Below, in pieces: positions 1 to 8,117 of a stretch of 64,000 nt of DNA (its first letter is position 1; the number at the start of each line of letters is the position of its first letter). The position numbers were made by a program, and so were the translations under genes. The notes below the pieces were generated by a model. That model did no database searches. It had not been told where the DNA came from and was given only the letters and a program-made list of their open reading frames with translations. This DNA comes from Brevundimonas sp. (lineage in GTDB: Bacteria > Pseudomonadota > Alphaproteobacteria > Caulobacterales > Caulobacteraceae): assembly GCA_003248965.1 (NCBI GenBank), contig QFQU01000005.1, positions 62,001 through 126,000 of the forward strand, read 5' to 3'.

Positions 1-944
1 ACATGGCGCAGCCGGTCGAAGTTGACGTTGGCGCCCGAGTTGATCGCGATCAGCGAGCCCGCGCCAGGATGGGCGGCGGCCCAGGCCTTCAGCCCCGCCA
101 GGGCCACCGCGCCCGACGGTTCGGCGATGGCGCGGCTGTCGTCGAAGATGTCCTTGATCGCCGCGCAGATGGCGTCGGTGTCGACCAGGACGATCTCGTC
201 CAGCAGATCGCGGCACAGGTCGAAGGTCTGCTGGCCCGCCCGGCGCACCGCCACCCCGTCGGCGAACAGACCCACCTCGTTCAGGGTCACGACCTCGCCC
301 GCGTCGAGCGCCGACTTCATCGTGGGGGCGTCGACCGGCTCCACCCCGATCACGCGCGTCTCGGGGCGCAGGAATTTGACGATGGCGGCGACGCCGGCGG
401 CCAGGCCGCCGCCGCCGATGGGGACGAAGACGGCCTCTATGGGATCGGCGTGCTGACGCGCGATCTCCAGCCCCACCGTCCCCTGGCCGGCGATCACCTC
501 GGGATCGTCGAAGGGGTGGATGAAGGCCGCGCCGGTCTGGCTCTCCAGATGACGGGCGTGGGCGTAGGCTTCGTCGAAGCTGTCGCCGTGCAGGACCACT
601 TCGCCGCCGAGGGCCCGCACCGCCGCCACCTTGATGCCCGGCGTGGTGGTCGGCATGACGATGGTGGCGGGGATGTTGCGACGCGCGGCGGCCAGGGCCA
701 CGCCTTGGGCGTGGTTGCCGGCCGAGGCGCAGATGACCCCGCGCGCCAGATCGGCCTCCGACAGGCTGGCGATCTTGTTGTAGGCCCCGCGAATCTTGAA
801 CGAGAAGACCGGTTGCAGATCCTCGCGCTTCAGCAGCACGGGGCGGTCCAGTCGCGCCGACAGGCGACGCAGCGGATCGAGCGGGGTCTCCTCCGCCACG
901 TCATAGACGCGGGCGGTCAGAATGCGGCGGATGGTGTCTTGCAC
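1..944 (-). CDS. ilvA: Threonine ammonia-lyase (biosynthetic), 3' end outside window
   Basis: PLP-dependent deamination of L-threonine to 2-oxobutanoate, the first step towards isoleucine. About 314 N-terminal residues are visible. The reading begins V/M-QDTIRRILTARVYDVAEE; the PLP lysine is K50 in FSFKIRGA, the SAGNHAQG substrate loop lies near residue 78, and a GGGGL phosphate-binding loop near 180. I chose GTG at 944 because no ATG lies in frame near it and the family homology starts there; the ribosome site is weak. The reading frame stays open upstream, so a TTG start further out is possible. The C-terminal ACT-like regulatory part, if present, lies beyond base 1, so biosynthetic versus catabolic type cannot be decided here. 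Confidence 0.9.
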   Translation of the reverse strand, partial: MQDTIRRILTARVYDVAEETPLDPLRRLSARLDRPVLLKREDLQPVFSFKIRGAYNKIASLSEADLARGVICASAGNHAQGVALAAARRNIPATIVMPTTTPGIKVAAVRALGGEVVLHGDSFDEAYAHARHLESQTGAAFIHPFDDPEVIAGQGTVGLEIARQHADPIEAVFVPIGGGGLAAGVAAIVKFLRPETRVIGVEPVDAPTMKSALDAGEVVTLNEVGLFADGVAVRRAGQQTFDLCRDLLDEIVLVDTDAICAAIKDIFDDSRAIAEPSGAVALAGLKAWAAAHPGAGSLIAINSGANVNFDRLRH

Positions 945-1039
945 GTTTCTATCGAGTTTCAGGCGCTGGCGAGAGTGAACGTGTCGATAGGAGGCGTGAC
1001 TAGTCAGGTCGAGCAAAAATATGCCATCCAGGGCCCGTT

Positions 1040-1387
1040 TTAGAGCGGGCGCGCCGAGAGCCGGCGGGTCCACAGCGCCGCACGACGTTTCAGTTCGTCC
1101 TTTTGCGCCATGTCCGACAGGTCGGGGGACAAGCGATCCAACTGCTCGAAACGGAAATCCTCGGGCTGGTGCGCCGTCCACGCCCGTTGCAGATCGGCGT
1201 GCGGGCAGGACCCGAGCTTCAACGTGAACCAAAGGCCATTGCGGTGGGTGTCGATATGCCGGCTTTGACCCACCCAGGCTTCGCCGGTCGCGGTGCACTG
1301 CACGGCGAAGACGCCGGCGATGGTCGGCTGTTCCTTGTAGGCGGCGATCAGGGTCTTGCGGTGTTCGGCGTTCACAACGGTCTCCAT
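1040..1387 (-). CDS. GIY-YIG nuclease family small protein
   Basis: A 115-residue protein with a single GIY-YIG-like fold. GVF near residue 26 and WVG near residue 39 stand in for the GIY and YIG tripeptides, followed by conserved LKLGSCPHADLQRAW and FEQLDRL segments typical of a short bacterial family in this superfamily. The biochemical role of the family is not established, and the motif is degenerate, so nuclease activity is uncertain. ATG at 1387 has no good ribosome site; a GTG at 1375 (codon 5) has GGAG about 8 nt upstream and is a serious alternative start. It is divergent from nadA, and two operator-like palindromes lie at and before its start. Confidence 0.8.
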   Translation of the reverse strand: METVVNAEHRKTLIAAYKEQPTIAGVFAVQCTATGEAWVGQSRHIDTHRNGLWFTLKLGSCPHADLQRAWTAHQPEDFRFEQLDRLSPDLSDMAQKDELKRRAALWTRRLSARPL

Positions 1388-1428
1388 TTCATCCGGGTGA
1401 AATAGACGATAATTATATCCGGGTAAAT
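1387..1428. promoter_or_regulatory. Two operator-like palindromes with TCCGGGT core
   Basis: TTTCATCCGGGTGAAA (1387-1402) is a near-perfect palindrome. TTATATCCGGGTAAAT (1413-1428) repeats its core in the same orientation, with the ATCCGGGT boxes 26 bp apart. They sit over the start and leader of the GIY-YIG gene in the divergent gap before nadA. Spacing and symmetry suggest a dimeric repressor bound twice. The regulator is unknown and none is encoded next to it. Confidence 0.5.
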
Positions 1429-1483
1429 GGGTGGCCTAAACTTCTCCCTTGCGCCGCGCGGTCAAGAGCCTACATTGATCCTT

Positions 1484-1506
1484 CTTATGCTAGATTTGAG
1501 CATAAG
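1484..1506. promoter_or_regulatory. Palindromic operator before nadA (NadQ-like)
   Basis: CTTATGCT and AGCATAAG form perfect 8-bp arms around a 7-nt spacer, ending 18 nt before the nadA ATG and just before its ribosome site (GGGAGGAG). Position and symmetry are those of a repressor operator for the nad operon. In alphaproteobacteria nadABC is predicted to be controlled by NadQ, and I recall its sites being TATGCT...AGCATA palindromes, though I could not verify this. No nadQ gene is visible in the window. Confidence 0.5.
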
Positions 1507-1524
1507 GGTCGGGAGGAGACGGTC

Positions 1525-2604
1525 ATGGCGGACGGCGCGTTCGGACTGACGAAGGAATTGGCGCAGGAGACCGCGCCTGTCTGGGCCAAGGTCAAGGACC
1601 ATGTCACCCCCTTGGAATGGCCCGAGCAGGCGCGGCTGATCAGCGAGATCAACTGGCTGAAGCGCGAGCGCGACGCCGTGATCCTGGCCCATAACTATAT
1701 GACGCCCGAGATCTTTCACGGGGTCGGAGACTATGTCGGCGACAGCCTGGGCCTGGCCAAGGAGGCCGCGCGGTCGGACGCCAAGGTGATCGTCCAGGCG
1801 GGCGTTCACTTCATGGCCGAGACGTCCAAGATCCTGTCGCCGGAAAAGACGGTGCTGATCCCCGATCTGCGCGCGGGCTGTTCGCTGGCCTCCTCGATCA
1901 CGGGGGCGGACGTGCGGCTGATCAAGCAGCGCTATCCGGGCCTGCCGGTCATCACCTATGTCAACACGACCGCCGAGGTGAAGGCCGAGACCGACATCTG
2001 CTGCACCAGCGCCAACGCCGTGCAGGTGGTGGAATGGGCGGCGAAGGAATGGGGCGTGGACCGCGTCATCCTGATCCCGGACGAGTTCCTGGCGCGCAAT
2101 GTCGCGGCCCAGACGACGGTGGGGATCATCGCCTGGAAGGGCCATTGCGAGGTGCATAAGCGCTTCACCGCCCAGGACATCGCCGACATGCGCGACGCCT
2201 GGCCCGACGCCGAGGTTCTGGCCCACCCCGAATGCCCGGAAGAGATCCTGGCGGCCTCGGACTTCGCCGGATCGACGGCGGCCATGACCGACTATGTCGA
2301 GCAGCGCAAACCCAAGCGGGTGGTGCTGATCACCGAATGTTCGATGGCGTCCAACATCAAGGGCGACGTGCCCAGCGTGGAGTTCGTCGGCCCCTGCAAC
2401 CTGTGCCCGCACATGAAGCGGATCACGCTGCAGAACATCCACGACTGTCTGGTGAACCTGCAGTTCGAGGTGACGGTGCCCGAGGAGATGATCGAGCGCG
2501 GGCGTCTGGCGGTGCAGCGGATGATCGACCTGCCGCCGCCCGCCGTCCCGGCGCGCTACGACATGGTCAAGGCGCGGCATCATGTGGACGTGGAGCTGAT
2601 CTGA
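1525..2604 (+). CDS. nadA: Quinolinate synthase NadA
   Basis: Condenses iminoaspartate with dihydroxyacetone phosphate to quinolinate, second step of de novo NAD synthesis; cytosolic 4Fe-4S enzyme. 359 residues, normal length. Candidate cluster cysteines are C119 (RAGCSLAS), C208 (KGHCEVH) and C291/C294 (GPCNLCPHM); the HNYMTPEI substrate segment is at 56-63. ATG at 1525 has a strong GGGAGGAG ribosome site. First gene of nadA-M50 protease-nadB-nadC, headed by a perfect palindrome at 1484-1506 that probably binds a repressor. Confidence 0.97.
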   Translation: MADGAFGLTKELAQETAPVWAKVKDHVTPLEWPEQARLISEINWLKRERDAVILAHNYMTPEIFHGVGDYVGDSLGLAKEAARSDAKVIVQAGVHFMAETSKILSPEKTVLIPDLRAGCSLASSITGADVRLIKQRYPGLPVITYVNTTAEVKAETDICCTSANAVQVVEWAAKEWGVDRVILIPDEFLARNVAAQTTVGIIAWKGHCEVHKRFTAQDIADMRDAWPDAEVLAHPECPEEILAASDFAGSTAAMTDYVEQRKPKRVVLITECSMASNIKGDVPSVEFVGPCNLCPHMKRITLQNIHDCLVNLQFEVTVPEEMIERGRLAVQRMIDLPPPAVPARYDMVKARHHVDVELI

Positions 2605-2662
2605 CGGCGGCGCGGCGATCAGTCCCCTGGTCGGGACTTCGCCGCGCGCCCATCTGGACGCC

Positions 2663-3505
2663 ATGAGCGACATCGAAACCTCCCCCCGAAAGCCCGGCCC
2701 CTGGGACGCGACGCCCGCGCCCAGCCCCGCGCGCGACACCGTTACGGATTCCGCCGTCGTCGAGCCGGCCGAGAAGGATCAGAGCCTGGTCTGGGCCCTG
2801 ATCTCCACCGGCCTGATGGCGGGCTTCCTGTGGTGGATCAGCGGCAGCGTGGTGGTGGCCGCCGCCGTCCTGGTCGGCCTGTTCGTGCACGAGGCGGGCC
2901 ACGTCCTGGCGATGAACCGGCTGGGGATGGGGCCGGCGCGAATCTACATCATTCCCTTCCTGGGCGGCCTGGCCAAGGCGCGGCGCGCGCCGAAAAGCGA
3001 ATGGCACGGTGTGCTGGTGGCGTTGGCGGGACCGGCCTTCGGGCTTCTGGCCATGATCCCGTTCGTGGCGGTCGGCCTGGCCTTGCGACAGCCGGAATGG
3101 CTGGCCGGCGCCTTTTTCGTCGCCCTGCTGAATCTGGTGAACCTGGTTCCCGCCCCGCCGCTGGACGGGTCCAAGGCGTTGGGGCCGGTGCTGACGCGGG
3201 TTCATCCCCGGCTGGAGCAGGCGGTCCTGCTGATCATCGGGGCGGCGGTGGTGGTCTGGGGCCTGACGACGGGCCGTTACATCCTGGCGGCGTTCCTGGC
3301 CCTGTCGGTCTTCGCGCATCTGAAGCGCGGGGTCTGGCGCGCGGCCTGGGGCACGCTGAGCTGGCCCGAGGCGGGACGCAGCCTGGCGCTGTATCTGCTG
3401 GTGCTGATCCTGTGCGCCGGCGCCGCGCTGGGGGCGCTTTTGCCGATGACCGAGGGCGACCCGGCGGCCGCCGTGCGGCTGGGCCTGCGCTATCTGGGAG
3501 TTTGA
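2663..3505 (+). CDS. M50-family membrane zinc metalloprotease (site-2 protease type)
   Basis: 280-residue integral membrane protein. The zinc motif HEAGH is at 76-80 inside the second hydrophobic segment, and the second-site motif NLVPAPPLDG (D168) supplies the third zinc ligand, as in S2P/SpoIVFB-type intramembrane proteases. About 40 N-terminal residues are hydrophilic and Pro-rich. The gene lies between nadA (58-nt gap) and nadB (2-nt gap), so it is very probably co-transcribed with the NAD genes. Its substrate is unknown; nothing in the sequence links it mechanistically to NAD. No PDZ domain is seen, unlike RseP. Confidence 0.88.
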   Translation: MSDIETSPRKPGPWDATPAPSPARDTVTDSAVVEPAEKDQSLVWALISTGLMAGFLWWISGSVVVAAAVLVGLFVHEAGHVLAMNRLGMGPARIYIIPFLGGLAKARRAPKSEWHGVLVALAGPAFGLLAMIPFVAVGLALRQPEWLAGAFFVALLNLVNLVPAPPLDGSKALGPVLTRVHPRLEQAVLLIIGAAVVVWGLTTGRYILAAFLALSVFAHLKRGVWRAAWGTLSWPEAGRSLALYLLVLILCAGAALGALLPMTEGDPAAAVRLGLRYLGV

Positions 3506-3507
3506 CG

Positions 3508-5028
3508 ATGAACCGCATCCGACATGACGGGCCGCTGGTTGTCGGGGCCGGACTGGCGGGCCTGTCGGCCGCGCTGGAGGCGGCCAAGGCCGGGGCCAAG
3601 GTTCTGGTGGTCACGCCCGAACCCCTGCTGAACGCCTGTTCCTCGGCCTGGGCGCAGGGCGGGATGGCGGCGGCCCTGACGCCGCAGGATTCGCCCAGGC
3701 TCCACGCCCAGGACACCCAGGCCGCGGGGGCGGGCCTGGTCGAGGTCGAGGCGACGCGGGTCCTGACCGAACACGGGCGCGAGACGGTGGAATGGCTGGC
3801 CGCCCTGGGCGCGCCCTTCGACCGCGATGCGGCGGGCGGCTTCGCCGTCAGCCTGGAGGCGGCCCACGCCGTGGCGCGCGTGGCGCGTGTCGGCGGCGAC
3901 GGCGCCGGGCGCGCCATACTGACCGCCGTGGTCGCGGCCGTGCGGGCGGAAAAGGCGATCGCCGTCTGGGACGACGCGCGGCTGAAGGCTCTGGCGCGCG
4001 ACGCGGACGGCCGGGTGGTCGGCGCGGTGATCGCGCGCGGCCCCGACGTCAAGCCGACCCTGGTGACGGCGACCGCCGTCGTCCTGGCCACGGGCGGCGC
4101 CGGCGGCCTGTTCGCGGCCACCACCACGCCGGCGGCGCTTAAGGGCGAGGGCCTGGCTCTGGCGGCTATGGCGGGGGCGGAAATCCTGGACCCCGAGTTC
4201 GTGCAGTTCCACCCCACGGCCCTGGATGTCGGGGTCGATCCGGCCCCGCTGGCGACCGAGGCCCTGCGCGGCGAGGGCGCGCGGCTGATCGACGGGGAGG
4301 GGTCTTTTCTGCTGGGGGCCGAGGACGACGCCGACCTGAAGCCGCGCGACGTGGTGGCGCGAGCCGTCCATGCCGCCCGAGCCTCCGGGCGCGGCGCCTA
4401 TCTGGATGCGCGCACGGCGGTGGGCGAGGCGTTCCCGCACGAGTTTCCCGCCGTCTTCGCCGCCTGCATGCGCGCCGGACTGGACCCGCGCCTCAGCCCC
4501 ATGCCGGTCATGGCGGCCTGCCATTATCATATGGGCGGGATCGCCGCCGATGCGGACGGTCGCACGACCCTGCCGGGCCTTTATGCGGTGGGGGAATGCG
4601 CGGCCACGGGGGTGCACGGCGCCAACCGGCTGGCCTCCAACTCCCTGCTGGAAGCGGCGACCTTCGGGCGGCGCGCGGGGCGGGCAGTCGCGGGGGAGCG
4701 AGGCGGGGACAAGCCCCAGCCGACGCCGGACCTGCCTGATCTGCCGGAACCCGCCATGGGCGAACTGCGCGCGGCCATGACGGCCCACTGCGGCGTGGTG
4801 CGCGACGCGCAGGGGCTGACGGCGCTGCTGGCCCTGATCGACCGGCTGGAGGCGCGGCACGGCCCGGCGGCGGCCCTGCTGGCGGCGCGCCTGATCGCCC
4901 AGGCCGCGCTGGACCGGCGCGAGAGCCGGGGCGGCCATTACCGGTCGGACTATCCCCAGACCGCCGCGCGGGCCGAACACACGCGGGTGCGGCTGGTTCG
5001 CCCCGCCGAACTGGAGGCGGCGGAATGA
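3508..5028 (+). CDS. nadB: L-aspartate oxidase NadB
   Basis: FAD-dependent oxidation of L-aspartate to iminoaspartate, substrate of NadA. 506 residues; FAD-binding GAGLAG is at 13-18. The succinate dehydrogenase/fumarate reductase flavoprotein family signature is present (EFVQFHPTAL, RGEGARLID, HYHMGGI, GANRLASNSLLEA). It starts 2 nt after the protease stop codon and its last bases overlap nadC as ATGA, indicating translational coupling. Somewhat shorter than E. coli NadB (540 residues), with the C-terminal helical region reduced. Confidence 0.96.
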   Translation: MNRIRHDGPLVVGAGLAGLSAALEAAKAGAKVLVVTPEPLLNACSSAWAQGGMAAALTPQDSPRLHAQDTQAAGAGLVEVEATRVLTEHGRETVEWLAALGAPFDRDAAGGFAVSLEAAHAVARVARVGGDGAGRAILTAVVAAVRAEKAIAVWDDARLKALARDADGRVVGAVIARGPDVKPTLVTATAVVLATGGAGGLFAATTTPAALKGEGLALAAMAGAEILDPEFVQFHPTALDVGVDPAPLATEALRGEGARLIDGEGSFLLGAEDDADLKPRDVVARAVHAARASGRGAYLDARTAVGEAFPHEFPAVFAACMRAGLDPRLSPMPVMAACHYHMGGIAADADGRTTLPGLYAVGECAATGVHGANRLASNSLLEAATFGRRAGRAVAGERGGDKPQPTPDLPDLPEPAMGELRAAMTAHCGVVRDAQGLTALLALIDRLEARHGPAAALLAARLIAQAALDRRESRGGHYRSDYPQTAARAEHTRVRLVRPAELEAAE

Positions 5029-5885
5029 GCCGGAAGCTGCCGGACCTGCTGATCGAGCCGGTCGTGCGCCGGGCCCTGGCGGAAGACCTGGGCCGGGCCG
5101 GCGATGTGACCGCTGCGGCCTGTATTCCCGAGGGCGCACGGATGAAGGCGGCCTTCGTGGCGCGCAAGCCCGGCGTTCTGGCGGGGATCGACGCGGTGCG
5201 CCTGGCCGTTCTGGCCCTGGACCCGAAGGCGCACATCGACCTGCGCCTCGAGGACGGCGCGGCCTTCGACGCGGGCGCCGTGCTGGCGGTGGTGGAGGCG
5301 GACGCCCGCGCCTTTCTGTCGGCCGAGCGGACGGCCCTGAACCTGGTCGGGCGGCTCAGCGGCGTGGCGACCCTGACGCGGGCCTATGTCCAGGCAGTCC
5401 AGGGCACGGACGCCCGCATCGCCGATACGCGCAAGACCACGCCGGGCCTGCGTGCGCTGGAGAAGCACGCCGTGGCCTGCGGTGGGGGTATGAATCACCG
5501 CTTCGGCCTGGATGACGCCATCCTGATCAAGGACAACCACGTCGCCGTCTGCGGGGGCGTGGCCCAGGCCGTGCGCCGCGCCCGCGCCTTCGCCCCGCAC
5601 CTGATGAAGGTGGAGGTCGAGGTCGATGGACTGGATCAGCTGGACCAGGTGCTGGCCCTGATCGACGAAGGCGCGGCGCCCGACGTCGTGATGCTAGACA
5701 ACTTCAGCCTGGCCGATCTGCGGACGGCGGTGGCGCGGGTCGCCGGCCGGCTGGTCCTGGAGGCGTCCGGCGGGGTCGATCTGACAACGGTGCGCGCCAT
5801 CGCCGAGACGGGGGTGGACGTGATCTCGGTCGGCGCCGTGACCCATTCCGCGCCCGTGCTGGACATCGGCCTGGACGCCTTCTGA
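5025..5885 (+). CDS. nadC: Nicotinate-nucleotide pyrophosphorylase (carboxylating) NadC
   Basis: Quinolinate phosphoribosyltransferase: quinolinate plus PRPP gives nicotinate mononucleotide, CO2 and PPi. 286 residues, usual length. The family block RKTTPGLRALEK followed by GGGMNHRFGLDDAILIKDNH, and the C-terminal barrel segments VEVEVDGLDQ, VMLDNF and ASGGVDL, are all present. Last gene of the nad operon, overlapping nadB by four bases. Confidence 0.97.
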   Translation: MSRKLPDLLIEPVVRRALAEDLGRAGDVTAAACIPEGARMKAAFVARKPGVLAGIDAVRLAVLALDPKAHIDLRLEDGAAFDAGAVLAVVEADARAFLSAERTALNLVGRLSGVATLTRAYVQAVQGTDARIADTRKTTPGLRALEKHAVACGGGMNHRFGLDDAILIKDNHVAVCGGVAQAVRRARAFAPHLMKVEVEVDGLDQLDQVLALIDEGAAPDVVMLDNFSLADLRTAVARVAGRLVLEASGGVDLTTVRAIAETGVDVISVGAVTHSAPVLDIGLDAF

Positions 5886-5946
5886 GGTCAGGCGGGGAAC
5901 GGCTTCAGGGACGAGACGTTCACCATCTGATCAACGGAGGGACGTC

Positions 5947-6129
5947 ATGTCCAAGATGCCGAAAACGCCGCCGGATCAGCTCAGCTCCGGCCATCCGCGA
6001 CCGGAAGAGGGACACGAAACCCGGCATGATCGGGAGACCGAACTTGAACAGGGCTCCGAGGCCAATCTGAAGGAAGAAGGCCGGTTCGGGAACATGGAGC
6101 AGAACGTCACCTACCGGCGCCGGTCCTGA
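5947..6129 (+). CDS. Small hydrophilic hypothetical protein
   Basis: 60 residues, very rich in charged residues, Gly and Asn, without hydrophobic segments: probably disordered. A good ribosome site (CGGAGGG, 7 nt before ATG) and typical codon use support it as real. Two similar small hydrophilic proteins occur in the window (35405 and 37227). I do not recognise a characterised family; a stress-associated role would be speculation. Its stop lies only 4 nt from the convergent cell wall hydrolase stop. Confidence 0.65.
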   Translation: MSKMPKTPPDQLSSGHPRPEEGHETRHDRETELEQGSEANLKEEGRFGNMEQNVTYRRRS

Positions 6130-6133
6130 CGAT

Positions 6134-7240
6134 TCAGACGGGGTTGGCCTCGCCCTCGACCTTGGCGACAACCGCAGCGCGGCTGGCGCGGACCGGCGCA
6201 GTCGATGCGGGCTGGGCCGCGGCGGGACTTGGGGCTGCAACGGGGTGCGACGCCGCCGGCGTCGGCGCCTTGGGCTTGTCCTGAGCCACGACGGCGGAAT
6301 AGGCGACAGGCTGCGGTTGAGGAGCCTCGGCCTCCGTGCGGTCGACGGCGTGGATCAGGCGCGGCTCATCCGCGGCGGTCGAGGGTCGCGCGGCATAGGT
6401 GAAGGCGCTGCTGGACCCCGAACGGCCGCCGAAACGATAGAACAGATGGCTGCCGATCTGGCTGACCTGGATCAGCGAGCCGCGCCAGCCGGGCGACACG
6501 TTCGTAGTGTGGAAGTGGGTGGCGGACCCCACGGCGGCGAAGACCGAGCCGGACAGGGCGCCGGAGGCCACGGCGCGGGCGCGGTCCCAGGCCGCCTGGT
6601 TGACCCGGCCGCGCATCGCGCCGGAACAGGTGAAGGAAAACTGGCAGCCCGTGCTGCGCGCCGCGCCCTGGAAGACGACGCCGCAGACGGTCTTGGGGAA
6701 GGCGGGGTGGCGAACGCGGTTCAGGACCACCTGGGCCACCGCCTTCATGCCGTCGCGGCCTTCGCCGCGGGCTTCGTAATAGACGGCCTGGGTCAGGCAA
6801 TCCAGATCGCGGCTGGCGTCCAGGGCGTGACCCAGTTGGAAGGGGCTGGCGGGCGTCGGCGCCGTCAGGCTAGCGCGGCGCAGGTCGTTCGGGGCGCGGA
6901 GTTGTTCAAGGCGGGCCGACAGCAGTTCCGCCTGGCGGTCGCGCTCGGCGGCGCCGGCGCTGACATAGGGATCGTGGCGTCGGGCGATCGACAGGGCGCT
7001 GGCGTCCAGTCCGCCGGCCGCGGCGGCCAGGGCTTCTTCGGTGAAGCCGGCGGAGGTCGCGCCCTGAATCTGTTCGGCCTGGGCGCGCAGCGTCGTCGCG
7101 CGCGCCGCCGTCCCGCCCAGATAGGCGCACCCGATCGCCAGTCCCACCAGACCGCCAAAGGCCGCCGCCGCCGTCATGGGTTTGATCCTGGCCACATGAT
7201 CGGCGCGCGAAACGGCGCGCGTCTGCGAGGAATGCGACAA
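6134..7240 (-). CDS. Cell wall hydrolase, SleB/CwlJ family (PF07486)
   Basis: 368 residues. The N-terminal hydrophobic segment (about 22-45) is a membrane anchor or signal. The hydrolase domain runs from about 148 to 265, with CLTQAVYYEARGE (proposed catalytic Glu157), AQVVLNRVRHP, CGVVFQGA, CQFSFTCSG, and ATHFHT. The Ala/Pro-rich tail looks disordered. The family cleaves peptidoglycan (lytic transglycosylase-like, known from spore cortex hydrolase SleB); in non-sporulating alphaproteobacteria the role is presumably wall remodelling. A paralog lies at 8655-9830; both share an RHDP motif before the catalytic domain. Confidence 0.88.
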   Translation of the reverse strand: MSHSSQTRAVSRADHVARIKPMTAAAAFGGLVGLAIGCAYLGGTAARATTLRAQAEQIQGATSAGFTEEALAAAAGGLDASALSIARRHDPYVSAGAAERDRQAELLSARLEQLRAPNDLRRASLTAPTPASPFQLGHALDASRDLDCLTQAVYYEARGEGRDGMKAVAQVVLNRVRHPAFPKTVCGVVFQGAARSTGCQFSFTCSGAMRGRVNQAAWDRARAVASGALSGSVFAAVGSATHFHTTNVSPGWRGSLIQVSQIGSHLFYRFGGRSGSSSAFTYAARPSTAADEPRLIHAVDRTEAEAPQPQPVAYSAVVAQDKPKAPTPAASHPVAAPSPAAAQPASTAPVRASRAAVVAKVEGEANPV

Positions 7241-7683
7241 CGAGTTAGTCCTGTTAAGCAGGGCGAGAAACGCAGCCCCCGGGGGTAGTCTTGCCGGCCG
7301 GGCGACGAAAACGTCGCGCTCCAGCCTGCGAAATCCGGCGCTCGGCTCACTGGCCCGGGCGTCGAGGACGGGCCTTTAGCCAGCCCTTTATGTTGGAAAT
7401 GTGGCTGATTCGCAATTGGGCGATCAGGTGTCAGAAACGATTGGACATTTTCCAGATCAGCGTGACGTTGTGGCTGAAATCGGACGGAAAATCCGATGAA
7501 TATCTATCGAATACTGTATTATAAATCGTTTCATCTTGTGGCAGTAACATAGAATTATGAGACATAAGCTTTTTCCTATATGGTGGATGTTTAAGAATGT
7601 GGCGCATGCGTCCTTTTCGACCTGATGACTGGAACGAAACGCGGTCGTCGGCGTTCAAGCGCGGCTATTAGGGAGAAGTCGTG
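7241..7683. other. 443-bp intergenic region with AT-rich island
   Basis: No convincing gene. Roughly 7390-7610 is strongly AT-rich (17 G/C in the 60 bases 7501-7560) in a genome near 70% G+C. Short reading frames on both strands resemble no family and lack good ribosome sites. The island could hold promoters for the divergent hydrolase and lipoprotein genes, or be the remnant of an inserted element; neither a terminal repeat nor a target duplication could be established. Confidence 0.5.
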
Positions 7684-7878
7684 ATGTCTCGCATGAAACC
7701 CGCCGCCGTCCTGGCCGTCGTTTCCGTTATCACCTTGGGTCTGTCCGCCTGTGGCGCGACGGTCGAACAGAAGGCCGCGACGGGCGCGGTCGCCGGCGCC
7801 GTCGTCGGCGGTCCTGTTGGCGCGGCGGTCGGCGGCGCGGCCGGCACGGCGGTCGGCCAGGCGCAAAAGCCCAGGTAG
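7684..7878 (+). CDS. Glycine-zipper lipoprotein
   Basis: 64 residues. A lipoprotein signal peptide ends in the lipobox LSAC, followed by a chain of small-residue repeats (GAVAGAVVGGPVGAAVGGAAG) typical of YMGG/glycine-zipper outer-membrane lipoproteins. ATG at 7684 follows GGGAGAAG at good spacing; a GTG immediately before it is a less likely start. It lies between two cell wall hydrolase genes, so an envelope role is probable. Exact function unknown. Confidence 0.75.
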   Translation: MSRMKPAAVLAVVSVITLGLSACGATVEQKAATGAVAGAVVGGPVGAAVGGAAGTAVGQAQKPR

Positions 7879-8027
7879 GGGCCGATCCCGCGCGCCTTGT
7901 CCCGGGGGCGGGCGCGACCTATCTGCATCAGTGGCGGCGATCCCTGGCCGAAATCGTCGCCCAAACCCCGTCTCTGAATGATTTCGCCGCGGCGAACCTT
8001 GATTTCGGCGCGGGTTTCGGCTTTGTC

Positions 8028-8044
8028 CGGCCCGCTTCGGGCCG
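8028..8044 (+). terminator. Hairpin downstream of lipoprotein gene
   Basis: CGGCCCG-CTT-CGGGCCG is a perfect 7-bp stem with a 3-nt loop in the 239-bp gap (7879-8117) after the lipoprotein gene. The T-run downstream (TTTT at about 8055) is short and displaced, so this is at best a weak terminator; it may instead be a transcript-end stabiliser. Nothing else was seen in the gap. Confidence 0.35.
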
Positions 8045-8117
8045 TGCGTGCGTGTTTTCGCCGCCTGATTTCCGACGGCCGCTTTGGGCCGCCCCATAAG
8101 GAACCTATCGCTTTCGC

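Noticed and set aside
3..1043. Long plus-strand frame over ilvA
   Set aside because: Antisense shadow of ilvA; low-complexity Arg/Gly/His-rich translation.
7291..7524. 77-residue plus-strand frame, possible remnant of an insertion-sequence gene
   Set aside because: Composition changes abruptly halfway, no recognisable transposase motif, no terminal repeats or target duplication.
7431..7658. 75-residue minus-strand reading frame in the AT-rich island
   Set aside because: No family resemblance and no ribosome site; its length is explained by the AT-rich, stop-poor arrangement.
8033..8098. Short inverted repeats as a regulatory RNA
   Set aside because: Only small independent hairpins of the kind expected by chance in GC-rich DNA.
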